Origin: Mikania micrantha
Lineage: Eukaryota; Streptophyta; Magnoliopsida; Asterales; Asteraceae
Assembly (NCBI GenBank): GCA_009363875.1
Contig: CM018691.1
Coordinates: 42,963,399 to 43,027,398 of the forward strand
Length of the DNA: 64,000 bases
Direction of reading: 5' to 3'
Of the stretch, positions 1 to 9,254 are shown in pieces (position 1 is the first letter of the stretch; every line of letters begins with the position of its first letter). The notes under the pieces were generated by a model. That model was not told the DNA's origin, searched no databases, and saw nothing but the letters and a program-made list of their open reading frames with translations. The translations under genes and the position numbers were made by a program.

Positions 1-2
1 AG

Positions 3-668
3 AACCAGGTGGGGCGAAACATTGAGGTATATGTGGACGATTTGGTCGTCAAAAGTAATGATGAGAGAACAATGTTGGAAGATATCGAGGAAACCTTCTT
101 CACCTTGAAGCAAATTAATATGAAGCTAAACCCGGCTAAATGCTCATTCGGATTGGAAGAAGGCAAATTCTTGGGACACTTGGTGTGTACAAAAGATATC
201 AAGGCAAACCCTAAAAAAGTCCAAGCTATTATGGAGATGATATCTCCAAAAACAGTAAAAGAGGTCCAACGGTTAAATGGAAAGATAGCTTCTCTACACA
301 GATTTTTATCAAAGTCAGCGGAAAAGTCCTTACCCTTTTTCAAAGTCCTCAAGACATGCAATGCTAAAACAGGTTTTCAATGGACCAAGGAGGCCGAAAA
401 GGCATTCCAAGAGATGAAGGAATATATAGCTAGCTTGCCAACTTTGGTGGTTCCCAAGGCAGGAGAGGAACTTGTCATGTACATATCCGCTGGGGAGGAG
501 GTGGTCAGTGCAGTGTTGTTGGCCGATCAAGGAGGAGTACAATATCCGGTGTACTTTATCAGTCGGGTACTACGGGAAGCCGAAATCCGATATTCTAACC
601 TGGAAAAACTGGCATTGGCAGTAATTCATACGGCTAGACGATTGCGGAGATATTTTCAAGCTCACTAG
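3..668 (+). pseudogene. pol: Tat element pol: RT C-terminal part and RNase H
   Basis: The frame is open from base 3 to a TAG at 666. The RT catalytic motif YVDD is encoded at 30-41, followed by the RT palm/thumb region (CSFGLEEGKFLGHLV), the connection region (QRLNGKIASLHRFLSK) and the first RNase H domain (ISAGEEVVSAVLLADQ, then YFISRVLREAEIRYSNLEKL). In this family the protein copies retroelement RNA into DNA and degrades the RNA strand. Acidic residues expected early in the RNase H fold appear replaced (ISAGE). The same frame continues past the stop into the next segment, so the TAG is an internal nonsense codon of one long pol and not its natural end. Confidence 0.85.
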
Positions 669-2150
669 GTCAAAATTCTAACTCAAACTCCTTTAAAAGA
701 AGCATTGCTGAGGCCAGAAAACTCCGGACGACTAGCAAAGTGGGCGGTCGAGCTGGGAGAATATGCAATCACATATGCCACAAGGGCCTTAATAAAAGGA
801 CAAATACTAGCTGATTTTTTGGTAGAAACGCCTGTCAAAGTGGACCTCCTCGACATGGAAGTCCAAAATGTGACACCAGAAGATAAACAAAAGGATGAAT
901 GACTGTTGTACACAGATGGAGCCTCCAGTGCGGAAGGATCTAGAGCCGGATTGATACTGGTAGATCCATCAGCAGTGGAAGTCACTTTAGCCTTGAGGCT
1001 AAACTTTCCTAGCACAAATAATGAGGCAGAGTACGAAGCTTTCCTTGCAGGATTAAGGCTAGCAAAACAAATGGGGGTCAGAGTGTTAAAAGCCCATGTC
1101 GACTCTCTTCTGGTGGCAAATCAAATCAATGGGGATTATACAGCCAAGGAACCATCAATGAAGAAATATAAAGATTTGGCTGTACATTTGCTGAAGCAAT
1201 TTGAGAAGTACAAAGTGATTCAAGTGGCAAGGAGCCAGAATAAGCGGGCAGATGCTTTGAGCAAATTGGCGTCCTTGACATTTGCTCATCTAACCAAGAA
1301 GGTGCTCGTAGAAGTTTTAGACAAACCATCCACAACCCAAACAGAAGTCCACAATGTTATACAAGAAGAAGGCGAAACATGGATGACTCCAATATATGAG
1401 TACTTGTCAAAGGGAATCCTTCCCCCGGGAATAGAGGAAGCCGATCGGATCAAAGCAAAGGCAACACAATACATCGTTCAGGAAGGAGTTCTGTACAAAA
1501 AAGGGTTTCTATACCCGTTGCTCCGATGCGTTGGCCCAGAACAAAGTAATTATCTGATACGAGAAATCCATATGGGGATCTGCGGCACTCATGCAGGGCC
1601 ACGAGCAGTCGTTTCAAGAATCATGAATCTGGGATACTATTGGCCTTCTATGCACGGTGATACAATAGAAGAGCTTCGCAAGTGTGAATCTTGTCAAGTC
1701 CATGCACCAATCAAAAGGCTTCCAAAATATACCCTCATACCAATCAATACAGCGTGGCCATTCTACAAATGGGGGATGGATATTGTAGGTCCATTCCCCA
1801 CGGGGAGTAACAAAGCAAGGTTCCTATTAGTAGCAGTGGATTATTTTACTAAATGGCCAGAAGCAAAACCATTGGCAACAATAAGAGGGAAGCAGGTTGT
1901 GCGTTTCTTTTGGGAATCAATAATATGCCGGTTTGGTCATCTTGGAGAAGTAATCACGGATAACGGACGTCAGTTTGCCGAAGAACCATTTAAGAGTTGG
2001 TGCAATGAGCTACATATAAAGCAAACTTTCACCTCTGTTGCACATCCTCAGGCAAATGGACAGGTGGAGAGGATGAACAGGAGCATTGTGGAAGGTTTTA
2101 AAAACCAGATTGGGAAAATACGGAGGTGCATGGGTAGAGGAGTTGCCTAG
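669..2150 (+). pseudogene. pol: Tat element pol: archaeal-type RNase H and integrase core
   Basis: The frame is the same as the preceding RT segment, with a second in-frame stop (TGA at 900). After a linker, the archaeal-type RNase H is seen as YTDGASSAEGSRAG, NNEAEYEAFLAGLRLA, HVDSLLVANQI and NKRADALSKLA, which carry its acidic residues. The integrase follows: an H2C2 zinc finger (HMGICGTH, then CESCQVH) and the DDE core (MDIVGP, ITDNGRQF, HPQANGQVERMNRS). The presence of both RNase H domains places the element in the Tat lineage. The frame ends at TAG 2148 because of a small indel in a T/A run near 2096-2105, after which the correct sequence continues in another frame. Confidence 0.88.
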
Positions 2151-2613
2151 TGTATTGTGGGCAATACGAACAACAGAAAAGACAAGAAATGTTCGCTCTC
2201 CATACAGCTTGACATATGGATCAGATGCTGTTATACCCGCAGAAATAGGCGTCCAAACAGCAAGAAACAGATTGATAAACAAGGAGGACAATGGTGAACA
2301 ACTCCTAATCAACCTGGAATTAATAGCGGAATCTCGAGAACAAGCAAACGTGAGAGAAAGAGAATACAAAAGACAATTGGAAAGATACTACAATGCGAGG
2401 GTCAAGCCAGATAGCTTCAAACCAGGGGACCTTGTCTTAAGAAAAAATGAGGCTAGTCGTCAACAACCAGAAGGAAAACTGGGAGTAAACTGGGAGGGGC
2501 CATATTTTGTTAGAGAGGCCCACAAGAAAGGATCTTACAAACTGGAATCAATGGAAGGGAAAGTAATACCGCGACACTAGAATGCGGTCAACCTCAGGCG
2601 ATTTTATGTTTAG
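2086..2613 (+). pseudogene. pol: Tat element pol: integrase C-terminal part
   Basis: After the indel near 2100 the integrase continues in frame 1: GGAWVEELPSVLWAIRTT, SPYSLTYGSDAVIPAEIG and the C-terminal segment FKPGDLVLRKNEASRQQPEG with NWEGPYFV. This is the usual integrase tail that binds DNA. A TAG at 2578 interrupts the last residues, and the pattern AVNLRRFYV then ends at the TAG of 2611-2613, a typical Tat pol terminus. With the stops at 666 and 900 this makes three nonsense codons and one frameshift in the visible pol. Confidence 0.82.
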
Positions 2614-2744
2614 ATTACAGTGTACTTTAATCAAGTTTGTAATGTATCTAGTAAGCTGAAATTCCCTATTTTTGAACAACAGTTGCTATGAATGAATGAA
2701 TGGTATTTCTCGATTACCAAATGATCTCCCTATTCTTATATTCT

Positions 2745-3400
2745 CAAATACAATATTCTTGAGTTATCGGTTATGTCCTGCTCAAGAAAACATAACAAAG
2801 GGTTCCAGCCTCGTCCTGCCCAAACACAATATTTTGAGTTATCGGTTATGTCCTGCTCAAGAAAATGTAACAAAGGGTTCCGGCCTTGTCCTGCCCAAAC
2901 ACAATATTCTTGTGTTATCGGTTATGTCCTGCTCAAGAAAATATAACAAAGGGTTCCAGCCTTGTCCTGCCCAAACACAATATTCTTGAGTTATGGGTTA
3001 TGTCCTGCTCAAGAAAATATAACAAAGGGTTTCGGCCTTGTCCTGCCCAAACACAATATTGTTGAGTTATCGGTTATGTCTTGCTCAAGAAAATATAACA
3101 AAGGGTTCCGGCCTTGTCCTGCCCAAACACAATATTCTTGAGTTATCGGTTATGTCCTGCTCAAGAAAATATAACAAAGGGTTTAGGATTTGTCCTACCC
3201 AAGCAAAATATTCTTGAGCCATCGGTTATATATTGCTCAAGAAAATACAACAAAGGGTGTTGGCCTGGTACTACCTCAACATGATGTTTCTGGGACATTG
3301 GTTCCTGTAAAAAAAATAAAATAAAATGTAACAAAGAATGTTGATCTAATTTTGCCCAAAAATAATATTCTTCGGCAATAAGTCATACCTGGCCTAAAAA
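2745..3400 (+). repeat. Tandem array of about 8 units of 76 bp in the Tat 3' UTR
   Basis: The phrase GAGTTATCGGTTATGTCCTG and its variants recur at 2761, 2836, 2912, 2988, 3064, 3140, 3216 and 3292, spacings of 75 and then 76 bp six times in a row. A more degenerate copy follows near 3373. Units 1-6 are very similar and later ones diverge progressively. Each unit contains CTTGAG and CTCAAG as short inverted arms. The array lies between the end of pol and the antisense ORF. Confidence 0.95.
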
Positions 3401-3729
3401 TTTTGTCCGTGCAATTGTTGGTTCAAAATTTTGTCCACACATAATTCAAGGGCAGAATAGATAACAAAGTAACCTACACAAATTCAAAGAAGTTGACATA
3501 CAATGACCGTAACATCAACAGATAAGCATACCGAGTAACAGTAACAAGGTGATGAGAAATGCGAAGATCAATTACAAAAAGTTTCCAACAAAGCCCAAGC
3601 GACATAAAGCAAGGTCATAACAATCCAAAAAACATCAAAGTTTACTACAGCAAAGAAACGATACTTAATACATTAAAAGGACAAAGAACACAAAAGATCA
3701 GCACCATGATGACACTGCATAAAGACACC
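3401..3729. other. Non-coding Tat 3' region between tandem array and antisense ORF
   Basis: AT-rich sequence without a supported gene. A short plus-strand ORF at 3559-3741 has no family features and overlaps the end of the antisense ORF. Confidence 0.6.
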
Positions 3730-5215
3730 TCAAACATCTGAGGGCTTCTTGTCAAGATTCCCAGCATTGCCACTAGTTGTTGCACCCTCAGCAGCCATAT
3801 TAGCACCATCACTTGTACCCATTTCACTAATCTTTGCTGCAACGTCCACACTAACTTCTCCAGCATGATCATCCTTTTCAACAGAAGAACCGGTAGTGCC
3901 ACCTTTCAAAGGTGGAAGGTTAAAGTTCAGATTGTCCAGTTCTTTGGTTTCTTGCAAAATACCCTCAACACTAAAATCTTTAGTTTCAGATAACGCTTTA
4001 CCTTTGGGAGGAAGCATGAGTTTTGAGGAAGAACCTGAACCAGAACGAACACCTTTGGAAACACTTCCAAACTCAGCAGGATGGACAGATTTACCAGCGT
4101 AACTAACAGTGGTTTGACCACTCAACTCTTTGCCATCACCAATAATTAACCCAGAGTTAAAACCTTCTTGCTCTACACCCTTCAGCACATTAAGGCTCTC
4201 AGACGAAACTGCAGCTAATTCCTGCAAATACGAAAAACTCAGAGAATCAAATTTCACTGCCGCCTCCTCCATGAGCTTCTCAGTATCAGGCCTATAATAA
4301 GAGGTTTCGGTTATTGCTCTATTCTTCATCGAATTCCGATAGCCAGATTGAACACCAATATGTAACCCATGCTTAAAAACTGCTTTTTGTAGAGTCCCAA
4401 GAGCTGTGCAAAACTCACCACTCCCAATAACACGATTCACAACATGAGTAAACCCCTCCTCAATCAGCCATTTACGGTCCGCTTTCAAAGCACTTACAAC
4501 CTTCTTCAGAGATTGATATTTTTTACGATCATTTTGCAAAGCTTCCTCACATGTCTTCAAGGATTCAGTAAGGTCAGTCACCTTCGCCATATGTTGCTCC
4601 TCCAGGTTACTCAGAGCTTCTACCTTCTCTTTCTCAAAAGACTCAATCCGCTGTTGTAATTTAGCAACAGCCTTCTGGCTATCTCCCAAACGCCTCCTTA
4701 TCACGTTTACCTGGCCATCGGACCTAGCCACGCTTGATGCACACGCCTCATACCTACTGAGGGCTACAGGTAGAACACTGCCAAGTTGAGCATACAAACT
4801 ATAAGTCTTGTTAATAACCTCCTCTGTATTTAGAGTATCCACAATCAACCTCTCCTTAGGAGGAACAAAATTGTTTACAAGCTTACGACACACAAGACTG
4901 GAATCCAAGACATCTCCATTCCTAACATCCCAACATGGGATAAATTTTCCGTTTGCTATAAAGGGATCCATCTCTGGACTTTCATCAACTTTCTCCTTAG
5001 AAGGAGAACTTTTAAACATAAGGTTTTTACCTTTAGAAGAGGAATCAGTGGAAGATGACTTATCATCCCTTAAAGAAACAGTAGCACTAGTAGGCTTACG
5101 AGTACGTTTGGAAATACGGGTGGGCAAGGTCTTCGAAATTTTCCTTTTCTTCCCAGCAGTGGCCTTCTCCAACTTGGGGAGAACTTCAGGTTTTTCTTGC
5201 TTTACGTTTTCATAG
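3730..5215 (-). pseudogene. Antisense extra ORF of the Tat element, coiled-coil C-terminal part
   Basis: The reading frame is open leftward from about 5215, with a methionine at 5172, and ends at 3730. The 480-residue protein from that methionine has a basic, Lys/Ser-rich N-terminus (GKKRKISKTLPTRISKRTRK), a helical heptad-rich middle (about residues 155-235, VAKLQQRIESFEKEKVEALSN) and a Ser/Gly-rich low-complexity tail ending PSDV. The function is unknown. Tat elements often carry an ORF antisense to gag-pol in this place (established for the lineage). It probably continues the N-terminal part at 5200-6129 on the same strand: the open frame extends back to about 5215, where it overlaps the preceding exon out of frame, so a one-base indel is likely. 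Confidence 0.7.
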
Positions 5216-6129
5216 CACCTTTTCCAACAACACTGACATATTGACTTCCAATCTCATACAAGTCAGCCTCCAAAGGAACAACATCTCCTTCCTTATGTGG
5301 ACGAGATGAGAATTCTCCATCAGAAAGGGATTCCAAGCTTAACACAGAAATTACATCCATTTCTGCAAAAAACAAATAAGGTGTCATAAACCAAGTAGTA
5401 ATCCTAACTTGACACAAAATTAAATAAAAGAAAAAATCATACCCACACCCTGTCGACGAAATACTGGAATGAAGGATGATGAATCCCAGTTCTTACTCAG
5501 ACCAACAAGGATTAAAAAAGGCTCAGGATAAGATCGGATATGCGTAAGCCTCTCACGCAATGTAGAAAACAATTTTCGGTCATACATGGGATCCTTAAGG
5601 CCTTTCACCAACAAAGGTTTGTTAGGATCTTTCCATTCCATAACAAAAGGAAAGTATGAAGCCGCGATCCGAAAAAACGAGTTCTTCCAATATTTAGGGG
5701 ATTGGGAAATACCATGAATACATTGGGGATACATGCCGCAATATCGTTCAACGGTGAACCAGTCACCATTCTTCGCTAAACGGAAAAATTTTTGAAACAA
5801 GGAAACCGTCGGGTAACCACCAAGTGCACGGCAAGACATATCAAAGTTAACAATGACACCCAATCCGTAGGGAGAAATTTGAGAAATATGTAAAGCATAG
5901 TGTTCTAAGACATTAAGAACAAAAACCGGGATAGGTAAACGAAGATTGGAGAAATCAAAAAATCGAGTGTAAATACCAACAAATCCAGGGGAGGATTGTG
6001 AATGTTACTAGAAGAATCCGGTCGAACAGGGCAAAACTCCGAGCCAATACGGTAACGAACGCACATATCGGAAAAATCTTTCTCAGATAACTCGCAAGTG
6101 CGAGAAACCATATCACGTTTCGTATCCAT
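5200..6129 (-). pseudogene. Antisense extra ORF of the Tat element, N-terminal domain with probable intron
   Basis: From ATG at 6129 (MDTKRDMVSRTCELSEKDF) the protein resembles the plant 'putative gypsy type transposon' domain, with VNFDMSCRALGGYPTVSLFQ, GDWFTVERYCGMYPQ and YWKNSFFRIAASYFPFVMEW between 5863 and 5600. A frameshift lies near 5990. At about 5444-5368 (minus strand) sequence of the form GTATGA...TTTTTTGCAG separates RRQGVG from EMDVISVLSLESLSDGEFSS, which looks like a spliceosomal intron. The downstream exon (5367-5205) runs into the coiled-coil part. The protein's role is unknown. The domain name is recalled from family patterns, not checked by search. Confidence 0.65.
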
Positions 6130-6409
6130 GAAAATCAGAAAAACACAAAATTTGCAACGAAAATGGATTACTAACCTGGTAATCGGGATGCGGATACTAT
6201 GAAGAAAAAAACGAGAATAGCCAGAAACAAGAGAGAAATTCAAATAGAGAAGAAGAACTGAAGAAATGATGAAGAAAGTAGGGTGCACTGCCCAAGAAAA
6301 ACTGATAGACGGTTACAATCGTGTCATGAACAGTTGAGGGCAAAACGGGTAAATCACTAAGTCAGAGTAATTCACACATAAGAGGGTATCAATCACTCTG
6401 ACTGGGGGC

Positions 6410-6944
6410 TGATGACGGGGGTAGGACCTGTTTGGGCAGGATAACACGTCCTGACCATAAAAGTAACCCAGGACAAGGAAGACGAATCTTGGGCATGCAA
6501 AGGAAGGAAGCCCATAATGGACGGGATAACTTATCCTGTCCATGTAATGTCTTCCAGTATCTTTTTCAGAGAATAGCATCAGAAATTGTGTCTAAAAGCA
6601 ATGATGAAAAGAGAAGGTTCATGTGTCAGAATTCGGAATGGTGATAGAAGTTGTTACTGAAAAACAGAGACAGTAGTCACTTCCAAAGAGTTAGTAACAG
6701 AGGGAGCGATTGACCAAAGGATAATTAGAAGATGGTCCTCCAGTAGAAGAAGTTACACAGCAGATCAAGATAAGCGCCTTGACCTCCTCCAAGCTATAAA
6801 TAGCGACTCCGTTTCATGTAATAGACACACTGATCTATCACAAACATACTTATCTTTTTCTCTCGTGATCGAATACTTATTCTCACACCGGAGGCTGATC
6901 GCAGGGAAACCACCCTGCGGTGAGACTAACGGTATTTGGGTGCA
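6410..6944 (+). repeat. 3' LTR of the Tat element
   Basis: It begins TGATGACGGGGG immediately after a purine-rich stretch (ACTGGGGGC at 6401-6409), the expected polypurine tract position. The downstream part from about 6793 to 6969 recurs at 7646-7824, supporting its identity as LTR sequence. The right boundary is placed at GTGCA (6944), but homology with the second copy extends about 25 bp further, so the true end could be up to about 6970. Confidence 0.7.
6795..6802 (+). promoter_or_regulatory. TATA box of the Tat LTR
   Basis: TATAAATA within the LTR, followed by sequence conserved in the second LTR fragment; the expected position for the element's own promoter. Confidence 0.6.
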
Positions 6945-6999
6945 GGTACTCTCGAACCGTGGATGGGACCAACGGTCCGATAACCTCCACAACCATTCA

Positions 7000-7645
7000 C
7001 ACCCTCATCGATCCTCTCCAGGATTTATCTCAACCCTACGTCCCAAAGATGTCCTCGAAATTAACTCCCCGAATATCGGGTTTTAGATTCCCAGAAAGAA
7101 CAAAAATGCCCTCCAATGTAACTTTGTATGATGGGCTGGGAGACCCTAATGATCATCTAGAGCTCTTTACTGGTGCGGCGTTGGTGGAAAGATGGTCGAT
7201 GCCCGTATGGTGTCACATGTTTGCACAAACATTTACGGGACAGCTCGCTTGTGGTTTAATAGTTTGCCCAATGAAAGTGTCGACAGCTTTGAGGAGTTAA
7301 GCCGAGGCTTCCTCGCTAACTTCATGCAACAGAAAAAATACACTAAAAACCCCATGGCTATACATAACATCAAGCAGCAGGAAGATGAAGACCTGAGGAC
7401 GTTCATGGAAAGATACAAAGTGGAGGGGCTTAGTATTCGAGGTGCCACTAAGCAGATGGGGATTTCTGGGTTTATGCATGGGATAAGACCCAAACAATTG
7501 GTGGAAGAGCTGAATAAAACGGTGCCGAGAACAATGGAGGAAACGTTAGAAAGGGCGGAGGCTTTCATTCGAGGAAAGGAAGCCACACAAAGCCTTGAGA
7601 CGCATAGAAAAAGCAGGGGTAGTAACTGGAAGGCCGAGGAACAAA
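7000..7645 (+). pseudogene. gag: Tat-type gag fragment next to the LTR
   Basis: The sequence encodes LYDGLGDPNDHLELF, LVERWSMPVWCHMFAQTFTG, then in the next frame ARLWFNSLPNESVDSFEEL, FLANFMQQKKYTKNPMAIHN and ETLERAEAFIRGKEA. This is the retrotransposon gag domain that forms the particle shell. A frameshift near 7236 separates the two frames. The usual gag N-terminus and the zinc knuckle are absent: the domain starts soon after the LTR end and stops at the junction near 7646. It is probably part of a second, truncated Tat element or a rearranged one. Confidence 0.8.
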
Positions 7646-7824
7646 AGCATAGAAATAGCGCGACTCCGTTTCAGGTAATAGACACACTGATCTATCACAA
7701 ACATACTTATCTTTTTCTCTCGTGATCGAATACTTATTCTCACACCGGAGGCTGATCGCAGGGAAACCTCCCTGCGGTGAGACTAACGGTATTTGGGTGT
7801 AGGTACTCTCGAACCGTGGACGGG
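7646..7824 (+). repeat. Partial Tat LTR (3' end only)
   Basis: It repeats 6793-6969 with few changes: AATAGCG, ACTCCGTTTCA, the stretch GACACACTGATCTATCACAA and GGTACTCTCGAACCGTGGA are shared. The U3 part is missing. The left junction is in the middle of gag at a short shared string (AAATAGCG), suggesting microhomology-mediated joining or template switching. Confidence 0.85.
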
Positions 7825-7862
7825 ATAAACCAAGAAGGCCAGGAAGAATCGTTGTTTTAACA

Positions 7863-7985
7863 TATAGTAATTCTCTAGATAAAACTACATATACCCGATT
7901 AGATCAAGAATTTGAAGTAGAAGAAGAAGTTGTGTTCCCGACACAAACCCTCTACATGGTCTACAAGGATGATCACTAGCGGATA
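7863..7985 (+). pseudogene. Receptor-like protein (RLP) C-terminal segment fragment
   Basis: It encodes SLDKTTYTRLDQEFEVEEEVVF, the segment before the last leucine-rich repeats in an RLP. The same segment occurs in the main RLP pseudogene at 57262-57360 and again at 58023-58145. It covers only about 40 residues, then becomes non-coding. It is the left edge of a 786-bp block duplicated at 58023-58805. Confidence 0.65.
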
Positions 7986-8648
7986 CAATGTCAAGTTTAG
8001 GGGGGATAGGCCTCTTGTAGGACTTCACTTTCGAATATTAAAACATATTGTTTTTAAATAATTTGGTTAATTTTGAAACAAAAGAGGCACAAGTCTGATT
8101 ATAAGTGGACACAAGTCTGATTACAAGGTGCACAAACTTTATTATAAAATGGCATAATTGAAAATGAATAATAAAAATGTGTTCTTTTCATATATTTTAT
8201 ACGAACATTAATTTGTGATGTAACTTTGAAATTAATTATTTAAGCAATTGTTTTTCTAAATACTTTTGATAGGTTTGTTTTGTATTTTAGCTAACCAGAA
8301 CTGCTTTTTACCTGAACCGATAGGTTTTTTTTGTGGTTTCAACTAATCTGACCAGTTTTTTATTTGGACCCATTTTTACTAACCCATTGTTTGCACCCTT
8401 AAAAAAAATTTTCCTAATCTGTCACTGAAGGTGATGTTTTTGAAACAATGTCAGGATTGGATCTAGTAACATTTCAATAATTCATTTATGTTAATAAGAA
8501 ATTCGAGAGGCCATATTTTATAATTGTGTATATGGTGATAATAATCATAATTATAACGACAACAATAATAGTAATTTCGACATTTTTTTTACAAAATACA
8601 TTTTACAAAAATAATATTAAAACAATATAAAATGTACAAGTATTTTAT
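7863..8648 (+). repeat. Duplicated block, copy 1 (copy 2 at 58023-58805)
   Basis: Nearly collinear with 58023-58805: TATAGTAATTCTCTAGAT at the left edge, the TTTAGGGGGGATAGGCCTCT phrase, and the right edge ACAAGTATTTTAT are shared, with scattered substitutions and small indels between. The block starts with an RLP segment and continues into AT-rich non-coding DNA. Confidence 0.9.
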
Positions 8649-9238
8649 ATAATGTTTTTATGTAAACCTTTAGAAACCAATGGGACTATACCTGTTAAAC
8701 ATATAAACTGAAATTTGAAAGAAAAACTAGGAGAACTATTTCTCCAAAGTCCCCATAGTTGTCTCCTTCCTCACCCACTTCACAGCCTTAGGTACCCATT
8801 TCTTACCCATGGATTCAACTTCAACCCTGACCGATTTCAGCTTGATTCATCGACAAAACTTGATAAAAATTTGAAATTTAAGCAACCACGAGATTGTAGG
8901 ATCGATAACAGTTACCAATTCGTCGAATAATAGTCAAAACTATACGAATCTTTAGCCTAAACATCCATATTCGATCGAGCATTCAAAATCTATATAACAT
9001 GTATAATAATCAAATTAAATCAACCAAACCGACTCTTTAACCATTACGAAACTTTCTGTGCACTCAAATCGCACTCACAAACTCCCCAGATCGTGGATCA
9101 AGTCCACAACTCAAATCGCACTTAACACTGGATCACGTCTCCAATATGACCTCTTTTAAGCTTTCGAAAAGTTTGTATTTTGTTTATAAAAACCATATTG
9201 ATGATGTTTGGACGACCTTTTCTTTTTGGTAATGGATT
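8649..9238. other. Non-coding, AT-rich
   Basis: No gene, repeat family or element end recognised. The 71-residue ORF at 8715-8930 has no family features. Confidence 0.6.
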
Positions 9239-9254
9239 GCGTTTGAGATTCTTT

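Larger units (their letters stand above)
1..6944 (+). mobile_element. Tat-type Ty3/gypsy retrotransposon, 3' part (5' end outside window)
   Basis: The order is RT, RNase H, a second (archaeal-type) RNase H, integrase, a long 3' non-coding region with tandem repeats, an antisense ORF and an LTR. The second RNase H and an antisense extra ORF are established hallmarks of the plant Tat lineage (Ogre/Retand relatives). The 5' LTR, gag, protease and most of RT lie left of the window. Pol carries in-frame stops and a frameshift, so this copy is not autonomous. The primer binding site could not be assigned. Confidence 0.85.

Noticed and set aside
1..6944. Integrated plant pararetrovirus (caulimovirus)
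   Set aside because: Integrase, second RNase H and an LTR are present; these define an LTR retrotransposon.
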